NCBI GenBank assembly: GCA_913062845.1 | Contig: CAJXVZ010000008.1 | Coordinates: forward strand, 1 to 64,000 | Origin: an uncultured Psychroflexus sp. | GTDB taxonomy: Bacteria; Bacteroidota; Bacteroidia; Flavobacteriales; Flavobacteriaceae | Direction of reading: 5' to 3' | Length of the DNA stretch: 64,000 nucleotides | In this document: one piece after another, positions 50,845 to 61,445 of the stretch | How the letters are laid out: the number at the start of each line of letters is the position of its first letter | Position numbering within the stretch: position 1 is the stretch's first letter | Notes under the pieces: generated by a model | Told to the model about the DNA's origin: nothing | The model's input: only the letters and a program-made list of their open reading frames with translations | Database searches by the model: none | Position numbers and translations under genes: made by a program

Positions 50845-51345
50845 ATGCTAACAAGCCAGGAAATTATCCAAAAACTTCAACTCCAACCTCATCCTGAAGG
50901 TGGATATTTTAAAGAAACTTACAGAAGTAAAGGAGAAATTGCTACAGGATCTTTGGGCTCTGGCTATCAAGGCAGCAGAAATTATTCGACTGGCATTTAT
51001 TTTTTACTTACTTCAGATAAATTTTCTGCTTTTCACCGCATTAAACAGGATGAGATGTGGCATTTTTATGAGGGTTCGCCGCTTAAAATTCACATGATAT
51101 CCAAAGATGGAACATATTCGTTTGTAGTGATTGGCAGAGATTTAAGCTCAGGTCATGTTCCTCAGTATGTTGTTGAAGGAGGCGTATGGTTTGCCGCAGA
51201 AGTGATAGAAAAAGATGCTTTTTCATTTGTAGGTTGTACGGTTTCTCCTGGGTTTGATTTTCAGGATTTTGAAATGCCCTCAGGACAGGAATTAGTTGAG
51301 ATGTATCCTGATTTGGAAGCAGTAATTAAAAAGTTTACGCATTAA
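50845..51345 (+). CDS. Cupin domain protein (DUF985-like)
   Basis: 'LQLQPHPEGGYFKETYRS', 'STGIYFLLTSDKFSAFHRIKQDEMWHFYEGSPLKIHMI', 'CTVSPGFDFQDFEMPSGQELVEMYP'. Confidence 0.93.
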   Translation: MLTSQEIIQKLQLQPHPEGGYFKETYRSKGEIATGSLGSGYQGSRNYSTGIYFLLTSDKFSAFHRIKQDEMWHFYEGSPLKIHMISKDGTYSFVVIGRDLSSGHVPQYVVEGGVWFAAEVIEKDAFSFVGCTVSPGFDFQDFEMPSGQELVEMYPDLEAVIKKFTH

Positions 51346-51831
51346 ACGCTTGTTTATTTAAAACCAGTAAACTTATATGTCGAATAGATCTTATGACTTA
51401 AGCATGTTTTCAATAATTTTAACTATGTAGTTACAAGCCGTGTAGCTTCGTGTTTTCCACGCCTGCGGCTGGCAGGTCTGAGTTACTTTGTTTTTAGCTA
51501 TACCACAGAGGAAGCACTAAGAAAGCACAGGGTTTCACAGAGTTATATTCATTCTTTTTAACTGAATATCAAACTAATTTTATCACCTATTTGCTTGATT
51601 CAATTGATCTTAATGATGCTTAATGCCTTAATGTTTAAAAAAAAACTGGGATATTATTTCTCTTTAAATGAGCAAATACTTTTAAGACAGAATATATCAA
51701 CAAAGCCATAGGCGGGATTTCGAGAGAATCAGTAAAACCAATCCGCACTGTGTATTGGCTTGTGTTGAAAAGCATGAATTACATCCGTTGAGTAAACGAG
51801 AGGCTCTGTAGTGGTTATGCAAGAATGAATA

Positions 51832-51863
51832 ACAAATTGCGTCACATGTTTGACGTAATTTGT
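51832..51863. repeat. Inverted repeat, 13-bp stem (one mismatch), 6-nt loop
   Basis: ACAAATTgCGTCA-catgtt-TGACGtAATTTGT. Confidence 0.75.
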
Positions 51864-51890
51864 AGCAACACAGTCAATATAAAAACCAAA

Positions 51891-52289
51891 TTATAAATTT
51901 TGATAAGCCTCAGCAGTTTTATTTGCAAGGTTTTGAAACTCCTCATCGGTCAGTTTTACTTTTTTGTCAAATCGCATTTCATCCATATGATTCAAAGGAA
52001 TCAAATGTACATGAACATGAGGCACCTCCAGGCCAACAACAGCCATACCTATACGTTTACAATCCACGACCTGTCGCAGGGCCAAAGCCACCTTTCTCGC
52101 AAAAGCCATGAGCTTTTTGTATGTGTTTTCATCCAGGTCAAAAATTTTGTCAACTTCTTTTTTCGGTACACATAACGTATGGCCTTTGGCATTAGGATTA
52201 ATGTCAAAAAAAGCGATGAAATCATCGTTCTCAGCTACCTTGTAAGAAGGTATTTCGCCGTTGATAATTTTTGTGAAAATACTTGGCAT
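51891..52289 (-). CDS. HIT family protein
   Basis: 'IFTKIINGEIPSYKVAENDDFIAFFDINPNAKGHTLCVPK', 'GLEVPHVHVHLIPL' HxHxH motif. Confidence 0.95.
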   Translation of the reverse strand: MPSIFTKIINGEIPSYKVAENDDFIAFFDINPNAKGHTLCVPKKEVDKIFDLDENTYKKLMAFARKVALALRQVVDCKRIGMAVVGLEVPHVHVHLIPLNHMDEMRFDKKVKLTDEEFQNLANKTAEAYQNL

Positions 52290-52291
52290 AG

Positions 52292-54097
52292 TTATTTGTT
52301 TTTTTGTTGTTCTTCAAGCTCTGCCTGAAATTCTTCAAGAACGGGTTTTACCGTACTTTCCGGTAGATCCTTGATGCGGATATACATCAAACCATCTACA
52401 GAGTTATTAAATAATGGGTCTACATTAAAAGCAACGACTTTAGCGTTTTGTTTGATGTACTTTTTGATGAGAACCGGTAATCTCAGGTTGTCTGTCTCCA
52501 ATTCATCAATAAGCTTATCGAACTTGTTGAGATCAGCTTTTGTAGCATCAAAAACAAAATCTTTGTCAACATCCTTTAGTTTAACTTTAAATTCCTTGCG
52601 TGGATGAACATATTGGGCCAGATAGGGGTCGTAATAATTTGATTTCATGAACTCTATCATGATAGATTTCGAAAAATTTGAAAACTTATTACTTATGCTC
52701 ACACCGCCAATCAGGTATTTATGTTCCGGAAATCTAAGTGTGCAGTGTACAATGCCTTTCCAAAGTAAAAATAAGGGCATAGGCTTTTGCTGATATTCCT
52801 GTATAATAAAAGCTCTGCCCATTTCAATAGCGGTATTCATCAATTTATGAGATTCAGGTTCAAATTTGAATAACTCACTCAGATAAAAGCCTTCCATGCC
52901 ATGTTGGCCATATATCTCTTTTCCCAAACCCATTCTGTATGCTCCGGCTATTTTTTGGGCATCTTCATCCCATAGGAACATGTGGTAATAATAATTGTCA
53001 TACCTGTCCAGGTCAATGGGTTTGTTAGTGCCTTCACCGATTGATCTGAAAGTGATTTCGCGCAGTCGACCAATTTCTCTTACTACATTTGGGACCAAAG
53101 ACTGTTTAGCAAAAAAAACTTCATAGTTTTTACTTTTGGTCAGACACTTTTTTTGCTCCCGACAAACTTCAATCTCTTTCAATATCTGAGATTGAGAACC
53201 TTCTGAAACTATTTTTCTGGCCTTCTGTTGAAGCGGAAGTTTGATCTGCTTTGGAAAACGGGTAATGAGTTTTGATTTTTCAAAACTACTGGAAAGCATA
53301 TAGGTTTTCTTCCTCAGAAATGCCTTATAACTCTGCAAATCGTCAAATTCGTCCTGATCTTTTTGGGGTATTGGAAAACCTATTCTTACAATGATTTCCC
53401 GGTTGCGTTGATTCAGCATTTCACTCGGAATCTTTGCAGTTCTTAAATCGTCACTGATTTTTGCGAGTTTATAAAAAGCAAGACTGTTTTTAGCATGAAA
53501 GTAAACTGGCAATACAGGGGCATTGGCTTTCTTGACCAGCTTTATGGCCTCATCTGTCCAGGGTTTGTCAACTATAGATTTGTCTTCCTTAAAGGTGGAT
53601 ACTTCGCCTGCAGGGAAAATACCCAGTGGATGCCCGTCTTTAAGATGGGAGAGCGCCTGTTTAATGCCCGAAACACTTGACTTCACTTCTTGTCTGGTCT
53701 CAAATGGATTCACTGGCATTACTTTTTCCTCGAGTGGTCTGAGTCTTTGAAGCAGGAAATTTGCAATAACTTTATAATCCTCGCGGGCTTCAAGCATGAG
53801 TTTAAGTAAAATCATGCCATCTATGGCGCCTAAAGGATGGTTTGAAATGCTTATGAAACTTCCGGTTTTTGGAATTCTCTTTAAGTCCTTTTCAGGAATT
53901 TGAAAGGATACACCCAATTCCAGTAATACAGCATCTATAAAATCCAAAGCTTCTAAATGCTTGTAGCGGTCGTAAATAGCATTGAGCTTACTGAGCTGAG
54001 AAACTTTTAAAAATAAATGACCCATTAATGTACCTACACCACCTAACTTTTTTAAATTCAGCGCTGTAGCTACCTCTGAAGCGTTTACTATTGGCAT
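52292..54097 (-). CDS. Bifunctional acyltransferase: N-terminal PlsC-like + C-terminal GNAT/hemolysin-like acyltransferase (OlsF-like)
   Basis: 'SISNHPLGAIDGMILLKLML', 'LGIFPAGEVSTFKEDKS' PlsC-type motifs; C-terminal 'REITFRSIGEGTNKPIDLDRYDNYYYHMFLWDEDAQKIAGAYRMGLGKEIY...EMGRAFIIQEYQ'. Confidence 0.85.
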   Translation of the reverse strand: MPIVNASEVATALNLKKLGGVGTLMGHLFLKVSQLSKLNAIYDRYKHLEALDFIDAVLLELGVSFQIPEKDLKRIPKTGSFISISNHPLGAIDGMILLKLMLEAREDYKVIANFLLQRLRPLEEKVMPVNPFETRQEVKSSVSGIKQALSHLKDGHPLGIFPAGEVSTFKEDKSIVDKPWTDEAIKLVKKANAPVLPVYFHAKNSLAFYKLAKISDDLRTAKIPSEMLNQRNREIIVRIGFPIPQKDQDEFDDLQSYKAFLRKKTYMLSSSFEKSKLITRFPKQIKLPLQQKARKIVSEGSQSQILKEIEVCREQKKCLTKSKNYEVFFAKQSLVPNVVREIGRLREITFRSIGEGTNKPIDLDRYDNYYYHMFLWDEDAQKIAGAYRMGLGKEIYGQHGMEGFYLSELFKFEPESHKLMNTAIEMGRAFIIQEYQQKPMPLFLLWKGIVHCTLRFPEHKYLIGGVSISNKFSNFSKSIMIEFMKSNYYDPYLAQYVHPRKEFKVKLKDVDKDFVFDATKADLNKFDKLIDELETDNLRLPVLIKKYIKQNAKVVAFNVDPLFNNSVDGLMYIRIKDLPESTVKPVLEEFQAELEEQQKNK

Positions 54098-54135
54098 GGA
54101 TGGTTTGTCTTAGTAAAATGTAAATATACTAAACT

Positions 54136-55398
54136 TTATCTATTATCATTTATGACAAATTGAACTGTTTGTTGTGTAAATTGTTTTAAAAGAACATCTT
54201 TGTTCTTTGTCATTTCTTTTAAGGTTTTTTCGTCATAATGCCTGATAGTAAGAAGAGTTACGCCTTTATCATATTTGACCTTAAATTTTGCTTTTAATAA
54301 TTCAATAAGTTTATCTGCATTTTTGAATTTATTATCAATACAAACTGAAAAGCTGATTGCTGAGTTTTGAATAAGGTCTACTTTGATTTGATACTTATGG
54401 AAAAGCGCAAATATTTCGCTGATATTGTCTTCAACAAAAAATGAAAAATCTAAAGTTGACAATGAAAGTAATATCAGATTATTCTTAACGATAAAGCAAG
54501 GTACTTCCGGCTCTATAGCTTGGCCTTTGGTTACACAGGTTCCAGGTGCTTTGGGATCGTAAAAAGACTTGACAAATAGAGGTATTTCTTTTTGTTGAAG
54601 TGGTTGCAGCGTCTTTGGGTGGATGACGGATGCGCCAAAGAATGCCAGTTCAATGGCCTCTTCATAAGAAATTTGGTTGAGCAGTTTTGTGCCTTGAAAA
54701 ACGTTAGGGTCGCCGCTTAAAACTCCGGGAACATCTTTCCAGATGGTGACATTTTCAGCATTGAGGCAGTAGGCCAGAATACCAGCAGTATAGTCACTAC
54801 CTTCTCTGCCAAGGGTTGTTGTAAAGTTATTATCATCCGAACCAATAAATCCCTGTGTGATATTGAGCTCGTCCAGATTTATATGCGCCTGGATTTTTGA
54901 TTGGGTCTGTTCCCAATTGACCTCTGCATCCCGATAAGTGTTATCCGTATCGATGAGGTTTCTGCAATCATGCCAAACATTCTCTAAACCCTGTGTCATC
55001 AAAAACTGACTGACAATACTAGTGCTGATAAGCTCACCAAAGGCAACTACCTGATCATAAACGAAGTCAAAATTTGGAGATTTATTTCTGTCTAAAAAAA
55101 TACCTAATTCATCAAAAAAATAATTCACTTTTGTGTAAGCCGGGTGCTGTTTGGTTTCAAACAGCTCATCCAATATATTATGATGAAAAATACGGAGTTC
55201 CTCAATTTTGGATTTCAGATTTTCATCTTTGGCAAAATATAATTCTATAATCTTTTCCAGAGCGTTTGTCGTCTTTCCCATAGCAGAGATCACAATAACT
55301 TTCTTGCTTTTGCCCATCAACTTGATGACGTTGGCAACGTTTCTGACACCTTTCGCATCTTTAACGGATGCACCTCCAAATTTAAAAACCTGTACCAT
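54136..55398 (-). CDS. Aspartate kinase
   Basis: 'VFKFGGASVKDAKGVRNVANVI', 'TTTLGREGSDYTAGILAYCLNAENVTIWKDVPGVLSGDPNV', 'SYEEAIELAFFGASVIHPKTLQPL'. Confidence 0.95.
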   Translation of the reverse strand: MVQVFKFGGASVKDAKGVRNVANVIKLMGKSKKVIVISAMGKTTNALEKIIELYFAKDENLKSKIEELRIFHHNILDELFETKQHPAYTKVNYFFDELGIFLDRNKSPNFDFVYDQVVAFGELISTSIVSQFLMTQGLENVWHDCRNLIDTDNTYRDAEVNWEQTQSKIQAHINLDELNITQGFIGSDDNNFTTTLGREGSDYTAGILAYCLNAENVTIWKDVPGVLSGDPNVFQGTKLLNQISYEEAIELAFFGASVIHPKTLQPLQQKEIPLFVKSFYDPKAPGTCVTKGQAIEPEVPCFIVKNNLILLSLSTLDFSFFVEDNISEIFALFHKYQIKVDLIQNSAISFSVCIDNKFKNADKLIELLKAKFKVKYDKGVTLLTIRHYDEKTLKEMTKNKDVLLKQFTQQTVQFVINDNR

Positions 55399-55455
55399 TT
55401 AATTCGATTAATTTGTACTTAGACTACAATTTACGCCTAAAGTTTATTCCTTTTA

Positions 55456-55932
55456 CTAATAATTAAAAGCCTCTATTTTATTTTTATCCATTTGTACGGT
55501 TCTCCACTCTTTGAATACTGTAGCACCATAAGATTCATAAAAGTCTATGGCGTTGGTATTCCAATCCAGAACGACCCACTCCAGGCGATTGATGTTTTCT
55601 GATTTTGCATATCCGATCAGCTTTTCAAACAATGCTTTCCCTATTCCTTTTTTACGATGCGCTTCTTTTACAATAAGGTCTTCCAGGTGTATGGTCAGGC
55701 CTTTCCATGTCGAAAATCTGTTGTAGAATAAAGCCATTCCCAGAATTCCATCAGTTTTGGATTCTGCAACAAAACATTCAAAGGATTTATGTTTTCCAAA
55801 ACCATGCTTAAGCAGATATTCTTCATCAATTTCTACAGCATCAGGTTCATTTTCAAACCTGGCCAGTTCATTAATCAATTCCAAAATACCACCAACATCT
55901 TCAGGTTTTGCAAAGCGAAGATTAAATTCCAT
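55456..55932 (-). CDS. GNAT family N-acetyltransferase
   Basis: 'FNLRFAKPEDVGGILELINELARFE', 'LTIHLEDLIVKEAHRKKGIGKALFEKLIGYAKSE'. Confidence 0.94.
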   Translation of the reverse strand: MEFNLRFAKPEDVGGILELINELARFENEPDAVEIDEEYLLKHGFGKHKSFECFVAESKTDGILGMALFYNRFSTWKGLTIHLEDLIVKEAHRKKGIGKALFEKLIGYAKSENINRLEWVVLDWNTNAIDFYESYGATVFKEWRTVQMDKNKIEAFNY

Positions 55933-56051
55933 TATATTTATTTTAGTTGCGCAAATTTAAACAAAATCAATTCAGGAATTTAGATGCCGGATTGAGGTAC
56001 AAATTATTAACTTTTTGTTTAGTTTTGTAACAAACTACAACGTTATCGTAA

Positions 56052-57059
56052 ATGGGACAACCACATCAAACATTAGGAGAATACATCATAGAAAACCAAA
56101 AAGCATTTCGTTACTCTTCGGGCGAGCTTTCAAGACTTATCAGCTCTATCAAGCTGGCTGCAAAAGTTGTAAATCACGAGGTGAACAAGGCCGGACTGGT
56201 TGATATTCTTGGCGCACACGGAGAGACCAATGTACAGGGCGAAGATCAGCAAAAACTGGATGTTTATGCCAATGAAGTTTTTATAGATACCCTCATAAAT
56301 CGTGAGATTGTTTGTGGTATTGCTTCCGAAGAAGAAGACGAATTCATTACCGTGAAAGGGCATAATGGTAATCATGATAATAAATATGTGGTTTTGATGG
56401 ATCCTTTAGATGGCAGCTCTAATATAGACGTCAATGTTTCTGTAGGAACTATTTTTTCGGTCTATCGCCGTATAACGCCTGAAGGTCAACCTGTAGAACT
56501 TAAGGATTTTCTGCAACCCGGAAATAAACAGGTTGCTGCCGGATATATTATTTACGGTACTTCTACAATGCTGGTTTACACCACAGGCCACGGTGTAAAT
56601 GGATTTACCCTTAATCCGGCTATCGGAACATATTACCTTTCTCATCCCGATATGAAATTCCCCAAAACCGGAAAGATTTATTCAATGAATGAGGGTAATT
56701 ATGTGCATTTTCCTAAAGGTGTAAAAAATTACATTAAATACTGTCAGGAAGAAGAGGGAGACAGACCATACACGTCGAGATACATTGGGTCTTTGGTCTC
56801 TGATATTCATAGGAATATGATCAAAGGCGGTATTTACATTTACCCAAAAAGTTCAAAGGTGGCAAACGGAAAACTAAGATTGCTCTACGAGTGCAATCCT
56901 ATGGCCTTTATTGTTGAACAAGCCGGAGGTAAGGCCAGTGATGGTTACCAGAGAATCCTGGATATTGAACCTACTGAGCTTCACCAACGTGTACCATTTT
57001 TTTGTGGAAGTAAGAAAATGGTAGAAAAAGCAGAAGAATTTATGAAATCATCGGTTTAA
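56052..57059 (+). CDS. fbp: Class 1 fructose-1,6-bisphosphatase
   Basis: '[27 protein letters not shown]', '[40 protein letters not shown]'. Confidence 0.97.
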   Translation: MGQPHQTLGEYIIENQKAFRYSSGELSRLISSIKLAAKVVNHEVNKAGLVDILGAHGETNVQGEDQQKLDVYANEVFIDTLINREIVCGIASEEEDEFITVKGHNGNHDNKYVVLMDPLDGSSNIDVNVSVGTIFSVYRRITPEGQPVELKDFLQPGNKQVAAGYIIYGTSTMLVYTTGHGVNGFTLNPAIGTYYLSHPDMKFPKTGKIYSMNEGNYVHFPKGVKNYIKYCQEEEGDRPYTSRYIGSLVSDIHRNMIKGGIYIYPKSSKVANGKLRLLYECNPMAFIVEQAGGKASDGYQRILDIEPTELHQRVPFFCGSKKMVEKAEEFMKSSV

Positions 57060-57137
57060 TCAGGATGATTTTCAATTGAATTTTATTTGAAAAATGAATC
57101 TTAGACCCGGATTGAGATTACAAACTCAAACAGCTAT

Positions 57138-57890
57138 CTATTCCATAGCGTTAATAACTTCATCAGTTATTTCAAGGGTATGATATACATTTTGGACGTC
57201 ATCATCTTCTTCAAACTTGTCGATGAGGTTCATGATTTGTTTGGCGTCGTCAAGGGGTAGTTCAACAGTATTCAAAGGTATACGCTGTAATTCGGCATTC
57301 TTTGGCTCAATTTTCATTTTTTCAAGACATTCGTTCATTAATCCAAAATCTGAAAAATCTGTATAAACCATAAAGACATCCTCATGTTCTTCAATTTCTG
57401 TTGCGCCACCTTCAATAAGCTGTAGCTCAAGGGTATCTTTATCCATTTCAAGTTTGTTTTTATCCAGTACAAAAACACCTTTCCTTTCGAACAAAAACTC
57501 TACAGAGCCATTCGTGCCGAGACTACCTCCGGCTTTGGTAAATATAGAGCGAACACTGGCAACGGTTCTGTTGGTGTTATCGGTCCTGCATTCCACAAAA
57601 ATGGCTATACCATTTGGTCCATAGCCTTCGAAGGTGACGAGCTCATAATTGTCTGCGTCTGCGCCACTTGCTTTTTTTATAGCCCGTTGTATGGTGTCTT
57701 TAGGCATATTAATACCCTTGGCATTGGCAATGGCATTTCTAAGCGCCGGATTGGTTTCTGGATCCGGATTTCCGCCTTCTTTGATCGCGACAGTTATCTC
57801 TTTAATTGCTCTTGTAAACTGCTTTGCCCGTTTTTTATCCTGGGCACCTTTCCGGTGTTTTATGTTTGCCCATTTACTATGTCCTGCCAT
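57138..57890 (-). CDS. YebC/PmpR family transcriptional regulator / TACO1-like
   Basis: 'MAGHSKWANIKHRKGAQDKKRAKQFTRAIKEITVA', 'TFEGYGPNGIAIFVECRTDNTNRTVASVRSIFTKAGGSLGTNGSVEFLFERKG'. Confidence 0.97.
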   Translation of the reverse strand: MAGHSKWANIKHRKGAQDKKRAKQFTRAIKEITVAIKEGGNPDPETNPALRNAIANAKGINMPKDTIQRAIKKASGADADNYELVTFEGYGPNGIAIFVECRTDNTNRTVASVRSIFTKAGGSLGTNGSVEFLFERKGVFVLDKNKLEMDKDTLELQLIEGGATEIEEHEDVFMVYTDFSDFGLMNECLEKMKIEPKNAELQRIPLNTVELPLDDAKQIMNLIDKFEEDDDVQNVYHTLEITDEVINAME

Positions 57891-57976
57891 AATGAAGTAA
57901 TATTATATCAAATTTTGTGTTATGTTAGTAATAAATTCATAATATAAAAAAATTTTTAAACTTTAAAATTGAGCCT

Positions 57977-59740
57977 ATGGCGTTCTTATCGAGTTTAAGT
58001 GATAGTGCAAAGAAAAGTATCCAAAGATTTCCTGTAGTTTCTCTTTGGGCCTTGTTTGGAAGCTTTTTTCTGATTGGTATTTTACAAACAGACAGCGACC
58101 TTAGTGATTACGAACCTTTAAGTATGGTCCTGACATTAGGGGTGTCATGGTTAATTGGCTGTCAGTTTTTATCGGAAACCCTTAAACAAAATACTTTAAA
58201 CAGATTCGTTTTCAAGCTGGTAATACTGCTTGCGCTTGTGTCTTTTTACTTATATCTTAGAAGTTTTGGTAATGATCTACCTGAACAAGCTTATGAACGT
58301 TGGGGTCTTCTGCTTGTTGCAGGACATTTGTTTATCATATTTTCACCCTTTGTGTTTTTATGGGATAAAAGTTTATTCTGGAATTATCTTAAAAGCATGA
58401 TCATTGCGGTTTTGAGAAGCAGTATCTACGCCATTATACTGTACATAGGTTTAGCATTGGCCATAAGTGCCATGGAATTTCTGTTTGATGTAGAATTTGA
58501 TGGCAATATTTACTTTCAGACCTTTATTTTTTGTCTGGGTATTGTAAACACTTTTGTGTATTTGCACGATTTTCCAAAAATAAGCGATCTTCAAAAAAGC
58601 ATAGATTTTAATAAGGCTATAGAGGTGCTCATACTTTACATTCTTATTCCTTTGAGTCTGTTGTATATGCTTATTGTGTATGCCTACGCTTTAAAAATCC
58701 TGATCGACTGGGAATTACCGAGAGGATGGGTTACATATTTAATCTCAGGATTAAGTTTGCTGGCGTTTATCATTCATATTGCCATAGAACCCGTGAGGAA
58801 TAAGCATAATACCAAGGCTATACAATTATTTTTTCCCTATTATTTTTATGCTATTCTTCCTCTTTTACCATTACTTTTTATTGCGCTATACAGAAGGATT
58901 GCAGATTATAACTTTACAGAATTAAGGTATCTGGGCTTAGTCCTCGCTTTCTGGATCACAGGAATGCTGCTATATATGCTCATTTCCGGTAAAAAGCCTT
59001 TAAGTATGTACGCCAAGTCAATGTTTATTCTGACTTTGCTATGTACTTTTGGTCCCTTATCGGCTTATAAAATCTCTATGTCAGCACAATTGAGCGAACT
59101 TGAAGAACTGACAGAAAGTTTGAACAAGAACACAAAAAAAGCTTTTACAAAAGAGCAGTATGACAGGTTTTCAAGTATTATCAGATATATAGATTACAGG
59201 CACAATCTGGAAAAGACTGAAGCCTATTTTGGCTTTGATCCCGGAACTGAATTTTCTGAAACTTCTGCTTATGGTATACCAGATAAAATAGTTGAAAAAC
59301 TTGATATTGAAATTCTATCCAATGATTATAACTCGGATAGACCAAGAATTTTCTACAAACTAAAGGATTTCGATAACGGGTTTGCCGAAGAAGTGTCAGA
59401 CTACAATAATTTCACTGTACTTTATATAGAAAAAAACATTGATGAAAACAAAGCTCTGCAAATACATACAGGCACAGATAATATTTTAAGTCTCAGATAC
59501 TACGATGAGGTGTTGTTAGAAACTGATATGACATCTCATTTAAAAGCAATGGCAGATAAATACGATTATTTGAACAATGCGTCACATGATGAGTTTTCTT
59601 TTAAATTCAAAAATGATAAAGGCGATTTTCTCTTTGTATTTGACGAATTGAATTATGGCTACATGGACAAAAAGATTGAAATCTCAGGTGGTAAAGTGTT
59701 GGTCTTTTACACAACTTATGCCAAGCTGGAGTTACCATAG
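57977..59740 (+). CDS. DUF4153 domain-containing membrane protein
   Basis: Multi-TM; 'YILIPLSLLYMLIVYAYALKILIDWELPRGWVTYLISGLSLLAFI' and 'MSMYAKSMFIL' pattern. Confidence 0.85.
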   Translation: MAFLSSLSDSAKKSIQRFPVVSLWALFGSFFLIGILQTDSDLSDYEPLSMVLTLGVSWLIGCQFLSETLKQNTLNRFVFKLVILLALVSFYLYLRSFGNDLPEQAYERWGLLLVAGHLFIIFSPFVFLWDKSLFWNYLKSMIIAVLRSSIYAIILYIGLALAISAMEFLFDVEFDGNIYFQTFIFCLGIVNTFVYLHDFPKISDLQKSIDFNKAIEVLILYILIPLSLLYMLIVYAYALKILIDWELPRGWVTYLISGLSLLAFIIHIAIEPVRNKHNTKAIQLFFPYYFYAILPLLPLLFIALYRRIADYNFTELRYLGLVLAFWITGMLLYMLISGKKPLSMYAKSMFILTLLCTFGPLSAYKISMSAQLSELEELTESLNKNTKKAFTKEQYDRFSSIIRYIDYRHNLEKTEAYFGFDPGTEFSETSAYGIPDKIVEKLDIEILSNDYNSDRPRIFYKLKDFDNGFAEEVSDYNNFTVLYIEKNIDENKALQIHTGTDNILSLRYYDEVLLETDMTSHLKAMADKYDYLNNASHDEFSFKFKNDKGDFLFVFDELNYGYMDKKIEISGGKVLVFYTTYAKLELP

Positions 59741-59856
59741 GCGTTAGAAGTATCCTAACAAAATTATCAATAATTTGAAAATACCTTATAATTTCATATA
59801 TTTATATAAATACAATTTATCTGAATAGTAAATCAGATTCAATTTGTACAATATAT

Positions 59857-61314
59857 ATGAGTAAGACAAAAGGTTATGTTTTTATTGTCAGCTTTCTGGT
59901 ATTGCTACTATCATGTCAGCAAAATCAGAAAACAGAATTGGCTGAAAATGAAGAGGAACTCATAAACCCGATAGTAGCAAATTCAGTTGACAGAGATTAT
60001 GACGCGATAAAGAAAGAAGGTGTCCTACGGGCACTGATAGTTTATAGCAGTACCAGTTATTTTCTTTACCGTGGGCAACCTATGGGTTTTGAATATGAAA
60101 TACTCAAAAAACTTGCAGATGATTTGGACCTGGAGTTGGAGCTTGTCATTTCTGATAATCTTGATAATCAGTTTGAAGTTTTAAACAGAGGAGATGTGGA
60201 TATCATTGCTCATGGTATGACCATAACCAACCAAAGAAAATGGGAAGTAGCTTTTACAGAAAATTTATACCTCACCAGACAGGTTCTTGTTCAGAAAAAG
60301 CCGGATAACTACAGGACGATGAAGTGGTCTGCCCTTCAAAAGCACCTCATAAAAGATCCAATAGAACTTATTGGAGACACAGTTTCCATCAGAAGAAATT
60401 CTGCCTATTGGGAACGAATTGAAAGCCTGTCCAATGAAATTGGAGGAAGAATATACGTGGACACGCTTGACAGTAAATTGTCTGACGGAGAAATCATAGA
60501 TATGGTTGCACAGGGCAAACTGAAATACACCGTTGCTGATGAAAATTTGGCTAAAATAAATGCTTCATATCAACCAATACTCCATGTTAGTGTGCCCATA
60601 ACTTTTACACAGCGCATTGCATGGGTAACCCGTAAGAAGTCAAAAAATTTCAGAGCCAAAGTAAATGAGTGGATTAAAAATCAACGAAATACACTGGACT
60701 ATAGAGTGACTTACAACAAGTATTTTAAAAATAAAAGATCCTTCAAAAGAAGGACCCAAAGCGATTACTATAGTCTCAATAATAAACAAATCAGCAGATA
60801 CGATGACATGATTAAAAAGCATGCCAAAGATCTTGGATGGGACTGGAGACTGCTGGCCGCACAGGCTTATCAGGAGTCTAAATTTAATCCCAATGCAAAA
60901 TCATGGGCTGGTGCAAGAGGTCTGATGCAAATTATGCCGGCAACTGCAATGGATCTGGAAATTAAGGGCTTGTCTGATCCTTCTGAAAGTTTACGGGGTG
61001 GCACAGCATATCTGAAGGATATCTATGAAAAATTCAGTTATATCGAGGATACTACTGAACGTCAAAAGTTTACTTTGGCCTCTTATAACTGTGGTTACGG
61101 ACACATATTAGATGCACAGAGGCTGGCAAGAGCCAATGATCTCGATCCTAATGTATGGAAAAATAATGTAGATCAGATGTTGCTAAAGCTGAGTTATCCA
61201 AAATATTACAACAAACCTGAGATTAGATATGGCTATGTGAGAGGTTCTGAACCTGTTGCCTATGTTGAAGAAATTTTTGACCGGTATCAACATTACAAGG
61301 CTTTTTTTGATTAA
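59857..61314 (+). CDS. MltF-like lytic transglycosylase (SBP_bac_3 + SLT domain), lipoprotein
   Basis: 'VLLLSCQQN' lipobox; SBP 'GVLRALIVYSSTSYFLYRGQPMGFEYEILKKLADDL'; SLT 'LLAAQAYQESKFNPNAKSWAGARGLMQIMPATA', 'LASYNCGYGHILDAQ'. Confidence 0.93.
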   Translation: MSKTKGYVFIVSFLVLLLSCQQNQKTELAENEEELINPIVANSVDRDYDAIKKEGVLRALIVYSSTSYFLYRGQPMGFEYEILKKLADDLDLELELVISDNLDNQFEVLNRGDVDIIAHGMTITNQRKWEVAFTENLYLTRQVLVQKKPDNYRTMKWSALQKHLIKDPIELIGDTVSIRRNSAYWERIESLSNEIGGRIYVDTLDSKLSDGEIIDMVAQGKLKYTVADENLAKINASYQPILHVSVPITFTQRIAWVTRKKSKNFRAKVNEWIKNQRNTLDYRVTYNKYFKNKRSFKRRTQSDYYSLNNKQISRYDDMIKKHAKDLGWDWRLLAAQAYQESKFNPNAKSWAGARGLMQIMPATAMDLEIKGLSDPSESLRGGTAYLKDIYEKFSYIEDTTERQKFTLASYNCGYGHILDAQRLARANDLDPNVWKNNVDQMLLKLSYPKYYNKPEIRYGYVRGSEPVAYVEEIFDRYQHYKAFFD

Positions 61315-61445
61315 CTGTATTTAATTTTCTTTTGACTTAAAACAGCATTTTTAATTGATTCAAAATACTTTTCGTTGATTTTTATAGACTAAGGCTATGG
61401 TTTTTTTATTAATTTAGTAAAGATAATTTTAAAAACCAGTCAATC

